Shown one piece after another: positions 21,292 through 31,529 of a stretch of 48,884 nt of DNA; within the stretch, counting starts at the first letter, position 1; the number at the start of each line of letters is the position of its first letter. A model generated the notes under the pieces. It had not been told where the DNA came from. It searched no databases and worked only from the letters and a program-made list of their open reading frames with translations. This DNA is from Chara braunii (Eukaryota > Streptophyta > Charophyceae > Charales > Characeae): positions 915,693-964,576 of the forward strand of contig BFEA01000258.1 in NCBI GenBank assembly GCA_003427395.1. The letters are read 5' to 3'. Position numbers and translations under genes: made by a program.

Positions 21292-22011
21292 ATAACAGTC
21301 AGATCGGGGGCAAACAACGGGAAGCAGAAGCAGTGATGGGATATGCGTAGAATTTGCTGCGGCAGACCGAGGAGGTTTCGAACAACCCCGCCTGAAGAGG
21401 AGCTGGCGGAGGCGGCAATCAGCGAGGTGGGTCGGCATGGAGGAGAGCGGATAATCTTGGCAAACCCGGCCCCCGCTCGTTCAGGAAGGAGGACTTGAAA
21501 CGGAAGGTTCATTGAAGCTATTGCGTCGAAACCTGCGACACCCAGGATTGTGACCGGGTCATATCATATGGTGTGATCCCTCTTTCCCCGGCCAAGACGG
21601 TGAAGTAGCCTGGCTGAGGGAATAAATGCGATCGCCCAGTGCGGAGCAAAAGCCGTGGCTTCTTGTGAGGCAGGGCCAGGACGATACGCGGAGGACGAGT
21701 AGGCCTGACGGGAGTTGTCAGCGTTGACGCTTGGAGACGTGGCCGATGCCAGCTCTTGGACAGCTAGGGGCCCTTGTCCTCACTCAGCGTGTCGAACGTG
21801 GAGGAGGCTGTGCAGGAGGAGCGGCAGGAGGCAGGAATGCGGAAGGAGGACCTCGACGAACCAGCGGGAACGCGGGAGATGTCGCTGTGATCGATTAGAA
21901 AGGATAAACGCTTCATCTTCTCCCAAGCTCTGGAACTCAATTTCCGTCGTCGTTGTCTTTCGGTTTGTTCTCTCGCGGTTTGTTCTGTCGACCACTCTAT
22001 CAGACAGACAG

Positions 22012-23019
22012 ATGACGGTGGATGGCAATGCTTGTCTCGCTGCTGAATCTACGGTGGACGGCAATGCGAGTGTCGCTGAATCTCTATTCCGTTTGATAAG
22101 ACTTCTGCCCAAGAAGGTCCAGATGGGTATAGCCTTGTTTATTTGGGTGGGCGGTTTCCATGTGAACTTACTCTTCTCCCTCCTGATTCTATGCAACCTC
22201 CCGGGTCCGGTAGGCATCGCCTTGCTCTGCGTGTACCTGACATTGGCGTTCATTCCTGTGAAGGAGGACTCCAGTTGGGGAAGAGAGCTTTGTCGCTTCG
22301 CTTGCTCCACCGTCGTCGACTACTTTCCCATCTCTTTGAAGTTTGAGGAAAGAGACAGTCTCGACCCGGGCCGAGCTTACGTCATTGGACTCGAGCCGCA
22401 TTCCGTTTTGCCGCTAAGTGCTGTGGTCCTGAGCCCTCTGGTGATGAAGACACCGTTTCCGAGGATCAAGATGCTGGGATCCTCCGCGCTCAAGCATGTG
22501 CCCTTCGCCCGTCACGTGTGGACATGGATGGGTGTGGCTGACGTGTCGAAGTCGTCCTTTGACGACCTCCTGCGGAGAGGTTGGTCGTGCGTTGTCGTTC
22601 CCGGCGGAGTGCAAGAATGTCTGTACATGGAGAAAGACAAGGAGGTGATTTTCTTGAAGCAGCGGCGAGGATTTGTCAGAATGGCGATGGCAACGGGATC
22701 ACCGCTAGTCCCTGTGTTCGGATTCGGACAGAGCCACACGTATTACTTTTGGCTTCCAAAAGGACAGTGGTTTAGGAAGCTGTCGAGGATGATACATTAT
22801 GTCCCTATGCTGTATTGGGGCATCAAAGGATCTCCAGTGCCTGTGCCAGGGAGGATGTTAGTCGTCGTCGGGAGGCCCATTGAAGTGCCTTGTGTGAAAA
22901 ACCCGACACCTCAGCAGGTCTCCGAGGTGCACGACAAATTCGTCAAGGCCATGGAAGATATTTATGAACGGCACAAGAGGGAAGGGGGAATGGAAGGGGT
23001 ACCCCTCGTCATCAAGTGA
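22012..23019 (+). CDS. DGAT2: Diacylglycerol O-acyltransferase 2 (plant DGAT2 type)
   Basis: Transfers acyl-CoA to sn-1,2-diacylglycerol, the last step of triacylglycerol synthesis, in the ER membrane and lipid-droplet contacts. The 335-residue product matches the usual plant length. Visible features: two hydrophobic segments (about residues 38-57 and 63-82), the active-site block EPHS at 128-131 (plants EPHS, animals HPHG), HVPFARHVWTWMG near 162-174, VVVPGGVQE 194-202, RRGFVRMAM 218-226, GSPLVPVFGFGQ 229-240, and a C-terminal HDKFVKAMEDIYERHK stretch. The start is the first in-frame ATG. The frame is open about 99 codons further upstream without ATG, and that part shows no DGAT2 similarity. 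There is no intron, unlike typical multi-exon land-plant DGAT2 genes. The stop is about 105 bp before an assembly gap, so 3' elements are unseen. The gene appears intact. Confidence 0.93.
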   Translation: MTVDGNACLAAESTVDGNASVAESLFRLIRLLPKKVQMGIALFIWVGGFHVNLLFSLLILCNLPGPVGIALLCVYLTLAFIPVKEDSSWGRELCRFACSTVVDYFPISLKFEERDSLDPGRAYVIGLEPHSVLPLSAVVLSPLVMKTPFPRIKMLGSSALKHVPFARHVWTWMGVADVSKSSFDDLLRRGWSCVVVPGGVQECLYMEKDKEVIFLKQRRGFVRMAMATGSPLVPVFGFGQSHTYYFWLPKGQWFRKLSRMIHYVPMLYWGIKGSPVPVPGRMLVVVGRPIEVPCVKNPTPQQVSEVHDKFVKAMEDIYERHKREGGMEGVPLVIK

Positions 23020-23124
23020 CTGTCCTAGGGAGCTTTGGCAAGTTCTCGTCGAGATGGCCGGTGGAATGCCTCGTATGAGCTATGTATCCTACGACTGACG
23101 AGAGTATCGAGGGTATAAGAGAGC

Positions 23125-23739
23125 NNNNNNNNNNNNNNNNNNNNNNNNNNNNNNNNNNNNNNNNNNNNNNNNNNNNNNNNNNNNNNNNNNNNNNNNNNNN
23201 NNNNNNNNNNNNNNNNNNNNNNNNNNNNNNNNNNNNNNNNNNNNNNNNNNNNNNNNNNNNNNNNNNNNNNNNNNNNNNNNNNNNNNNNNNNNNNNNNNNN
23301 NNNNNNNNNNNNNNNNNNNNNNNNNNNNNNNNNNNNNNNNNNNNNNNNNNNNNNNNNNNNNNNNNNNNNNNNNNNNNNNNNNNNNNNNNNNNNNNNNNNN
23401 NNNNNNNNNNNNNNNNNNNNNNNNNNNNNNNNNNNNNNNNNNNNNNNNNNNNNNNNNNNNNNNNNNNNNNNNNNNNNNNNNNNNNNNNNNNNNNNNNNNN
23501 NNNNNNNNNNNNNNNNNNNNNNNNNNNNNNNNNNNNNNNNNNNNNNNNNNNNNNNNNNNNNNNNNNNNNNNNNNNNNNNNNNNNNNNNNNNNNNNNNNNN
23601 NNNNNNNNNNNNNNNNNNNNNNNNNNNNNNNNNNNNNNNNNNNNNNNNNNNNNNNNNNNNNNNNNNNNNNNNNNNNNNNNNNNNNNNNNNNNNNNNNNNN
23701 NNNNNNNNNNNNNNNNNNNNNNNNNNNNNNNNNNNNNNN
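23125..23739. other. Assembly gap
   Basis: 615 undetermined bases, bounded on the right by a CT microsatellite. A GA-rich repeat probably caused the gap. Open frames drawn through it are meaningless. Confidence 0.99.

Positions 23740-23826
<87 letters not shown>
23740..23826 (+). repeat. (CT)n microsatellite
   Basis: About 43 CT units directly at the gap edge. Confidence 0.97.
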
Positions 23827-23828
<2 letters not shown>

Positions 23829-23829
23829 C

Positions 23830-24460
23830 TTTCCCCAGGGAATTTTCCACTCCCACTTCTTGTTTTGACGGTTTCCATCAGCGCCCCTGTCTTCGTCAAT
23901 CGCCTTTCTCATCACCGCGATCTGGATTGCTCTGAATGAATCCTTGTAGTGGTGATGAAGATACCTGTGGTACCTTTGCCATAACGTGGTGTATACGGTG
24001 TTGTTTGCAGCAGGCAGCATCGCGGCCTTGAACTTCGTCGTCGCCAATCTCGTCGTGCCTGGTTTCTTGATCGTGGTACCGTTCTTTCTTCTCCGCACTC
24101 ATGGCTTGCGTTTGGATCGTTGTTCCAATCGTTCCTCTTCTTTTTCTTCTTTCTTTTCTATATTTTGTGCAATCAAATATGTCATTATATCCCATGAAAA
24201 AGGGGAGGCCGGGAATCCCTCCACAAGATGAAAAGACACTGGGACCATTAACCAGCTTAGCTGCAGTCCTTGGGAGGGAAAAAAACGTCCAGAACAAAAA
24301 TGCCCAAGACTGGGCCGCTGTTCTGAAAATCCACAACTCTGGTAAACAAAACACTCCAACAGGGCCTCACTGGAGCTAACGCGTTAAGTGTCCCGCCTGA
24401 GCAAGCATCGAAAACAAAATGTTTGTGTATAAGCCCAGCAAACCAGAAAAACCAAAATAA
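23830..24460. other. No recognisable gene
   Basis: Minus-strand frames (e.g. 23,896-24,354) are Arg/Lys-rich and coding-like in parts, but no domain is recognisable. Confidence 0.3.
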
Positions 24461-24472
24461 AACATTCCAAGA

Positions 24473-24609
24473 GGATCTGTATTACTACCCAACTCTATAT
24501 CTGATCTCTTAAAAAACGACAACAAACCGAAGATCAACCCTGCCCTGCGTTAACAACAATGTTCACAGGATCTGTACTACTAGTACCTAACTCTATATCT
24601 GATGTCTTA
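24473..24609 (+). repeat. ~94-bp tandem duplication
   Basis: AGGATCTGTATTACTACC (24,473) and AGGATCTGTACTACTAGTACC (about 24,567) are each followed by AACTCTATATCTGAT.TCTTA. Confidence 0.7.
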
Positions 24610-24710
24610 CCTACGCCTCCTAGATTCGGTAGGCCGTTCCTTCCAAGGAACCCTTGAACAGGGAAGTCTTCATTCCCTCCTCTCGACTAACTCAATCCGC
24701 CTGCGCCTGT

Positions 24711-25510
24711 CTATTGAGACCTGCTGCAACCAAAAAAAAAAACGAGTGGGCAGCAGGTTGGTTGAGTGCTCCAAATCTTTTCCTTGTCCCATATTTTAAT
24801 CTTATCATTTCTCTCTTCCGCCTCCATTCTGTCGCCAGATTTTCCATGATGTTCCCGCTCACCGCTTCCTGAGTCATTAACCTCTTTTTTTTTTATCACA
24901 GCGGCCTGTGTCATCTGCTTTCTCTGTGCCCTCATTGCTCTTTCCCTGCTTGTCATTATCACCCTTCTTCTCAAAGCAATCTTTTTCTCCTGCCCCTCCG
25001 GTGTTCTCGCTGTTCTCTTTACAACTTCAACAATCTTATGATCCATGCGGTTTGCATTGTCACTTTGATCAACGTCTTCCTCTTTCTCTTCTTACGCCCG
25101 ACAGGCTCCTGGTCGCTATCAGATTCCTTGATGTCGTACTTACCACGTCACCGTACTGCTCTCCTGTTGACATGCGTTAGCAAAAATGCTCTGCCCCGCT
25201 GTGTATGGTGAGCAGGCACCTCATCAACAAACTGCACATGGCTCTACTAAGTGCGCACCTCCATTGTCTTCGGAGTCGTTGTTCGTCATCAGGTGCCGTG
25301 AGTACCTTCTTGACGACTGCCCTAAAGACATTGCCGAATCACGCACTCGGGGCGCATGTCAAACACCGCGCCCTCTTCTCTTCATCCCTCTTGTCTTCCT
25401 CTGCATGCTTATTCTGGTGAATGTAGAGCTTTCGAACGTCTTCCCATGTCTCCAGGCGGTGGTCCCTTTTATCTTCGATTTTCATGTCCCTATGATTGTG
25501 AAAAAGGCCC
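24711..25510 (-). pseudogene. Degenerate minus-strand coding region, highly charged protein
   Basis: Right to left, broken frames give charged blocks: KIEDKRDHRLETWEDVRKLY and HAEEDKRDEEKRARC (about 25,490-25,360), ESDSDQEPVGRKKRKRKTL (about 25,125-25,070, NLS-like), then MDHKIVEVVKRTART, REHHGKSGDRMEAEERNDK (to about 24,780). Frameshifts separate them. Acidic and basic runs suggest a nuclear or gag-like protein, but I do not recognise a family. It conflicts with the plus-strand open frame 25,186-25,890, which looks less protein-like. Confidence 0.35.
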
Positions 25511-25626
25511 CGCCTGAAGCTGCGCTTGTCTCCCTGTTTCCTTCCAGCAAGCTTTCATTGCATGCATTCGTCTCCCTCACGCTATTCTCCCCGCTCAACG
25601 CTGTGCCTCCAGATGGCAGGTTTGAC

Positions 25627-25793
25627 GATGCCACGTGGTCTAATTTCTGGTGCCACCACGTGACAAACCCATCATCCTCCGGATCTCTGCTTACGCCGTG
25701 CCAGCTGAGATTCGGAGGATCATGGGTTTGTCACGTGGCGCCAGACATTAGACCACGTGGCATCCTCCGGATCTCTGCTTACGCCGTGCCAGC
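25627..25793. repeat. Near-perfect palindrome with nested 33-bp direct repeat and G-boxes
   Basis: Arms 25,627-25,687 and 25,707-25,764 are inverted copies with few mismatches, loop ~19 nt. A 33-bp segment starting CATCCTCCGGATCTCTGC occurs exactly at 25,673-25,705 and 25,761-25,793, so the second copy extends past the palindrome end. Four CACGTG hexamers (the plant G-box core) lie in the arms. Confidence 0.85.
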
Positions 25794-25794
25794 A

Positions 25795-26676
25795 GGGACA
25801 GCGGCAGCGCTTCGGTCCACAGGCCCGCTGTTGCACCTTGGCACACCGCCCTCGCTCGCGGAGGCGCGCCCCCTTATGGTATTCGGGTAACGACATTTAT
25901 GGTTTTTTTTATATCTATTCGATGCGATGGGAGAAGTGTTTTTAAAGGGTCAGAAAGGAGAGGGGAATGGAAGGGATCATTCTGGTTAGTATAGACTTTT
26001 TTTCCGCCGGATGTCTTTGAAACAGCTGACTTTCATGGGATGCCTTTTAGCTGTCCATCTACGAGTTTGGACTTGGGCAATTCCCTCTCGTCGAGAAGTG
26101 AGTGACCTTATTCGGCGCCTTGGGGGGGTAGAGGGCGGGGAATGGGATCGGGAGAGAGCGTGGGGCGAGAGATGGGCAAGAGGTGGGAAGAAGGGTGAAA
26201 GGGGAGCCGAGAAGGAGCGGGGATGGAAACATTCTGCAGCAGAGTATGCCGGTGAGGAGGGGAGAGGAGTGTTTTATCTGGTGAGGAGGTTGCTGCGATG
26301 GATCGTCTCATGAGGAGACAGTTGTTGAAAGAATACTTCGTTATACTGAGATTAAAGTCTTCTGCAGGTAACTGAGGTAGAGGGGGTGATGGGAGGGGCA
26401 GGGTAGGGGTGTATTGCGGCGGTTGTATTGTAGAGGAATTCTGCGAGATAGACAGCTTCAGCGGACTCAGATCAGCCTGAGAATAGGCTGAAAGGTCGTG
26501 GCTGTGAGTGGTGTGGACCGGCTAGGTCGTCTTGTAGTCGGAGACTCACAGAGAAAGTGGCGTTATCGTCTATGAATGTGTCCGACTCAGAATGGCGGGT
26601 GCCAAATTGCCAAATGAGATGAACACGGTCACACACAGACCCACATACACACACAAAGATATAGATAGGTAGGAGC

Positions 26677-26678
<2 letters not shown>
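25795..26678. other. No recognisable gene
   Basis: G/A-rich section around 26,130-26,280. Open frames on both strands are short and compositional. Confidence 0.3.

Positions 26679-26754
<76 letters not shown>
26679..26754 (+). repeat. (GA)n microsatellite
   Basis: About 38 GA units. Confidence 0.97.
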
Positions 26755-26756
<2 letters not shown>

Positions 26757-27460
26757 TGGTGGTAAAGAACCGTTGGTGCAGTGTCTCTTATTGTTTTCTG
26801 AGGGGCTGCACGCAGTTAGATTTCTATGGACTGTGTGGAAGACGAAATATTATCTAGAATGCGGACCTGTGTACACTTTCTATGTGCATTATTCATGTGG
26901 AAACGTCAAGATGTTGCTTCACCTGGAATGGAAGGACTTGGGATGTTTCTCTGTGCTTTACGCGAGATATTTTCTGGCAGGCGTTTTTCTTCACTACCAC
27001 AATGGTTGTTTCCGTTTATGGGCCGAGCCGAACGGGTGATAAGTTTCGGCGTTACAGCAGTGTGACGTGGCACGCTGCTACATTGAAACCACACAGGACG
27101 TGGTTTCGTTTATCAGCGGCCTCCCGCTGTGTTCAAATGACACGGGAGCGAATAATTATCGCGCCGACTCCCATCAGATAGCAACAAAGAGGTGACTTCA
27201 CAACTCTTGATTGGAAACCTACACCTTGTTTCTCCACGTATTGCTCTGCAAAGCCGAATGCAACTGGATTTGATGGGAATGACCCTGTGTAGCCCATTTC
27301 GCTAGAAGATATTCCGGAAAGGAACGGGGAGGGAAATGATGGGCTATTTGGGCAGTAACAAGCAGCTATGTCTGTGCCCTTTCTCGGCGCTTCTTGGGGA
27401 TGAGTAGTAATGCATCCTCTCTTTTTTTTCAAGGATAACATCGACGAGGTGCCTATGATT
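26755..27460. other. No recognisable gene
   Basis: Three overlapping plus-strand frames (26,773-27,181) without a domain. Nothing else supported. Confidence 0.3.
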
Positions 27461-27463
27461 GGA

Positions 27464-27583
27464 GGTGATAAGAGCACTGTCCAATAATAGGCAGGTGATA
27501 AGAGCACCCTCCAATAATAGGCAGGTGATAAGAACACTTTCCAATAATAGACGGGTGATTAGAGCACTCTCCAATAATAGGCT
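27464..27583 (+). repeat. 30-bp minisatellite, four units
   Basis: Units at 27,464, 27,494, 27,524 and 27,554, each beginning GGTGATAAGAGCAC (with variants) and containing CCAATAATAG. The 30-bp period keeps every frame open (10-residue repeats on either strand), so the local ORFs are a by-product. Confidence 0.92.
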
Positions 27584-28033
27584 CCCTGTTATAGATGGTT
27601 CCGATCTATTATGGGTGGGCAGCTGTACCAGCTGGAAACCGGGTCCAGCGTCCCAATTACAGAAAACGGTGTAGATTATGGATTGTAGCTGACGAGCAGC
27701 ATTGATTGTCCTCGAATGAGGGGATTAACTGCACTGCTCATCAGACTGCGTGCAGGGATAACCCTTCCATGAGAACCTCCCATCAATTCATCTAACCTCC
27801 TACGTAACCTACCGAGAGGGTGTCTCCAGACCTCTCCAATCCCAAGACTCCCAACTTACCCACCTATCCCATGCACACGTCAAATCACAATTGTTTCACA
27901 TGCATCATCAAGGTGCCGACTGCCCCACCTGCCAAAATTCTTCAGAAAACGTTAAGGTGCGGACGGGCTAACCGTATTTTAACTTCCAGCAATTATGGAC
28001 GTGCCATGTGCCATCAAGAGGATCTCCTCCGCA

Positions 28034-28183
28034 GGCAGCAGGATGATATCCCTCAACTTGCCCTGTGGTTAATGAGCAGAGCAGGGGAGGATATTTCATC
28101 GTCATCAAGGCAGCAGGATGATGTCCCTCCGCTTTCCCCGTGGTTACTGATCAGCGCAGGGGAGAATATTACGCCGCCATGAA
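28034..28183 (+). repeat. 75-bp tandem duplication
   Basis: GGCAGCAGGATGATRTCCCT begins units at 28,034 and 28,109. Both contain GCAGGGGAGRATATT. The 25-codon period yields a repeated peptide (QQDD-P-L--WL). It resembles duplicated coding sequence, but no longer gene is seen. Confidence 0.8.
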
Positions 28184-28189
28184 CCAGCC

Positions 28190-29250
28190 CATCCCCTACA
28201 GCTACCCTTGCCCTGGCAACAAGCAGTGTCGTGCAGTGCCCTCCCCAGTGACTATTGTTGAGGCAGTATTGGCCCCGCTAGCCCATACAGATGTTTGCCA
28301 AAACCGGGCTGCGAGTTTATAAGTATGTGTTATTATTCAGTGGAAGAGTCCCTTACATACTCATATTTATTGATTAGTGTCCGGCAGGGGATACGAAAGC
28401 ACCTGACCGCGCTCCTCCCACCTGCCCTTTCATCTATATCTGTCATTTTTTCCGGACAGTGGTGCGCCCCCCATCATCATCGTCCGAAACAGCTATGAGC
28501 AATCTAAGATTTGAGCATTCCAGGAGGCAGAGCTGTGGCACTGTAGTATTGGTATCATAGTATTATCCCGTAACAAGGTGGGGGAAACCATCTCATCATC
28601 TCACTCGCCCTGCTCTGCTATACAGCATTAGCTCAAAATGCTATACCCCTGCCAGCGGAAAACTGTACTCAGTCCTGGCCGAGGTATATCAACTAGTTCA
28701 AACAGCCTGAGCGAGACTGATGTGGCAGAGGATACGTCATGCCCTAACCCTCTCACCCTCTCTCTTGGCCCATGGGACACTCCCGTCGCCCCTCCCCCAT
28801 TCTCCCATACCACTTGCTTCTAGCCAACCATGACCAAGGTACCCCACTCCAGCAAACTCCTCCCCCCACTCTCCTCGGCTTGTAAGACCGAGAGCGGGGA
28901 GAGAGACACTCCGACGCATCATCATTGCTTGTTTTTTATGGCAGGCTGCATCATGTCACTCACCCGGTCACGTTGCACTTGCTCCCAGCCCGTCTGTCAT
29001 GCTTTTTATAGCCCTTGTCCGAGCCATCGGGAGCAGATGGCACATTATCCTCACCGGTTGTGGCCTGGGTCCTAGAATGGCCTCCTCCATGGCGGTCTTC
29101 AGACTCGAGGGGTTGAGTCATTTTCTTTGACTGCGTCGCATTCAGGGATGGGGTAGGTCACGACTCCAAGGTCATCATGTTCAATCCTGTGTCGCATTAT
29201 GTGCCCTTCCCACTGTACTTCTCTGTCACAGCAGCGGTATCATTATCTCT
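28190..29250. other. No recognisable gene
   Basis: C-rich sequence with short overlapping frames on both strands and no domain. Confidence 0.3.
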
Positions 29251-29255
29251 GTCAG

Positions 29256-30110
29256 TCAAGCTGTCCCAGCGCAGCGGCAGCCGGTCAACGACCAAGCCGT
29301 AGCCAGGGCTTTCTTTATTGTCTTACTGCTAGGCACCAGCAACCCAGCGGCAACACCGTGCTTCAGCGAGTCTGGTTTCGGTGCAGCATTCTCATTTTGT
29401 TTGCTTGAATGAAGAACCCTAGCAACATCCACAGATGGTAGCTGCTGGCCAGGTGGACAGCCCACATTTCTCCTTGCCAGAAGCTCAGCGAATATTCCTT
29501 TCACCTCCTCGAGCATCCCAGCACACTCGTGCAGGTCAGACATCACCTGCACACTGTCAATCATGTCCAACTGTTGCAGAGAGAGGCTTGCATACAGTTA
29601 CACCTTCCTCTCCATCCAACAGGATCTCAATTGGCAAGTTTTGACATTCTTGAATCAGCACGGCATGCATCTCCTCCAACTGTCGTTCGTGCAGTGTCAC
29701 AATCTCCAGTGCCGAATTCCCCTCGGCTGGCAGCGTGAAGAAATCTTCCTTCGGTCAATAGTGCGCTGCAGGGCAGGCGGGATGCCCCGCAGCCCCCCGT
29801 CGTGCATGCTTGCCATCTCTATAACAGTCGTTGCTGTAAGAATAGTTGGTGTCAATGTTATCGTTGTCGTTTTTGTCGGTGTTGTTGTTGTACAGGTTTT
29901 CTCCCACCACCAAGCCTGGATTGTCGACGTGACGAAGTAAATGCGCTGTGCGCTGATGTGCCATCTCCTGGTTTGCCATGTGGATATCCCATCCGCGCCT
30001 GGACAAAGCACCAGGCAGGAGCCAAGAAGACCAAGCGCAGCAATGGCAACAGCCACCACTGCCCCAGTCGAGCGTGGCCGGGGCCCAAACTTCGCATGAA
30101 TTTCTGAGAG
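29256..30110 (-). pseudogene. Degenerate minus-strand gene with possible membrane segment
   Basis: Right to left: GPRPRSTGAVVAVAIAALGL then LLGSCLVLC (about 30,090-30,000), a plausible membrane helix. After a frame change come GWDIHMANQEMAHQRTA and an Asn/Asp-rich stretch. One TGA then separates this from PKEDFFTLPAEGNSALEIV, LHERQLEEMHAVLIQECQNL and EILLDGEEGVTVCKPL (about 29,750-29,580). A further frameshift leads to SDLHECAGMLEEVKGIFAEL (about 29,540-29,460). The amphipathic helical blocks look like real protein. Function unknown. Confidence 0.35.
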
Positions 30111-30310
30111 TCAGGTAAAGGGTTCTTGCTTAAAGTGCTCCCCCTTCGCCCGCAGCACTTCCCTACTGCTAGTTTACTGACCGCAGACGACCTGTGAGAG
30201 AACTTTCTATGTTCATGCCATTGTTCGTATAAGATAGGGATTCTCCTATGTGTTGTTGTTGGATTCCATCTCCCGTGTGCTGTGAGGACTTCAACCACGT
30301 GCGGGGAATT

Positions 30311-30390
30311 CAAAGGCAGTCTTTCCGATCCTTATGCATGGCTGCACAGTGCGCGGCCAGCAATGCATAAGGATCAGAAGACTGCCTTTG
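30311..30390. repeat. Near-perfect 28-bp inverted repeat
   Basis: Arms 30,311-30,338 (CAAAGGCAGTCTT, three unpaired, GATCCTTATGCAT) and 30,363-30,390, loop 24 nt. A further pair, GTGCTGTGAGG (about 30,278) and CCTCACAGCAC (about 30,418), surrounds it. Confidence 0.85.
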
Positions 30391-30745
30391 AAAGAGTTCC
30401 TCACACAGGGTTGCACTCCTCACAGCACAATCGAGAACGACAACATGTAGGAGAACGCAGGTATGGCTGCCTGTATCCACAGTGAAAGGAGGAACTCTCA
30501 CATGTTGACCTCAGGACTCTCGCTCTCCTCTCTGGATATCTTGTGCTCTATCTACCCCTCATGATACAGGAATAGGGAGGCGGCGCCCAGTGCCTGTTGA
30601 GTGTTAACTACTGCTTGTCAACACTCTTTTCTCTACTGACTGCCTGGCCCGTTACTTGGTCGGTTGCCTATAGACAACGTGAATGCTCTTTTTTGTTTTC
30701 CCTCCCCCTCCTTCCCCCCCCCCCTCCTCTCCCCCTCCTTGTCTA

Positions 30746-30908
30746 CTTCTTGTGGAATGCAGAAAAACCCTAAACCCTAGATTACTCCTTCCCACCCGAC
30801 TGAGGCCTGCCTCTTTGTGGAATTTGGCAGAACCCTAAACCCTAGACTTTCCTTCCAGTCTGGCTGAAGTCTGTCCCCCTGTTCCTGATATAACCCTTAG
30901 CCCTTAGA
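30746..30908 (+). repeat. Telo-box-bearing ~66-bp duplication
   Basis: Two units each contain TTGTGGAAT and ACCCTAAACCCTAGA (30,765-30,780 and 30,831-30,846). A decayed third (AACCCTTAGCCCTTAG) lies at 30,893. CCCTAAA matches the plant telomere repeat and the telo-box found in plant promoters. Confidence 0.75.
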
Positions 30909-30974
30909 CCACTCCATTACTGTCTAAATCCACCGGGGACTCCTTTGTCTTTCAATCTTGTGCCTATCTTCCTG

Positions 30975-31400
30975 TCATATGGAATCTAATCTGGAGCAGG
31001 AGGTGGGGAGGGAGGGCTTTGCAGAAGGAGGTGCTATCTGGTCCGTCCGTATCCCTTCTTCCCGTAAGTTGAAGAACAAGCTCTGACCTCTTATATCTGC
31101 CACTTCTCCCTTCTGTAGGTAGTTTTCCACGACTTGTCTTTTATTCTCCTGTGCTCTGTGTTCCCCTTCCTTCATTTTCCTTTCCACTTTGTTCCACCGG
31201 ACCCAGTACTCTGTTTCCACCTGTTGCCGTACGAGATGCCAAGTTTCATTGACGGACATCTGCTGCTTCCTTGAAGCGCTTTTTCCATAGGGGCAAGTGC
31301 GTTTGTGGCACAAAATAGTTTTGAAAGGGCAAAAAAAACATCTGTGGGCATATTCGTCGGGGCCCGACTTCGAAAAGGCAAGCGAAACATGGGAGTGCAA
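30975..31400 (-). CDS. Hypothetical protein/exon with Cys-rich N-terminus
   Basis: 141 codons. An N-terminal Cys cluster, CFFCPFKTILCHKRTCPYGK (C-x2-C-x6-C-x5-C), could bind zinc. Then comes a charged helical region (VNETWHLVRQQVETEYWVRW, VERKMKEGEHRAQENKRQVV) and a low-complexity tail. The composition is more protein-like than neighbouring frames, but no family is recognised. A minisatellite lies just upstream (31,530-31,675) and shifted frames overlap, so it could be a remnant or an internal exon. Confidence 0.4.
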   Translation of the reverse strand: MHSHVSLAFSKSGPDEYAHRCFFCPFKTILCHKRTCPYGKSASRKQQMSVNETWHLVRQQVETEYWVRWNKVERKMKEGEHRAQENKRQVVENYLQKGEVADIRGQSLFFNLREEGIRTDQIAPPSAKPSLPTSCSRLDSI

Positions 31401-31529
31401 TAACGTCGAGGCCGAAGTCTGATATGAGCGGTTGTGGCAGTTTTAAATGGGTGGCTGTGTCGCAGGCACGGTACCGGTCTGGGTACCGGTCTGTTCCCAA
31501 GTACCGGGCCGGTGAAAAATATTTTGGCC

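Noticed and set aside
21715-22011. N-terminal extension of the DGAT2 frame
   Set aside because: No ATG, low-complexity, and no similarity to DGAT2; the ATG at 22,012 gives the usual protein length.
21780-22310. Minus-strand 176-codon frame opposite DGAT2
   Set aside because: Antisense shadow of a real gene.
23012-24098. Very long open frames crossing 23,125-23,739
   Set aside because: They run through undetermined bases and a CT repeat; no evidence of coding.
25186-25890. Plus-strand 234-codon frame
   Set aside because: It crosses the palindrome and its direct repeat, has no domain, and the opposite strand reads as more protein-like.
27464-27583. CRISPR-like array
   Set aside because: Four contiguous 30-bp units with no spacers in a eukaryotic context; it is a minisatellite.
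30765-30846. True telomere end
   Set aside because: Only two short CCCTAAA pairs within unique sequence; interstitial telo-box, not a chromosome terminus.
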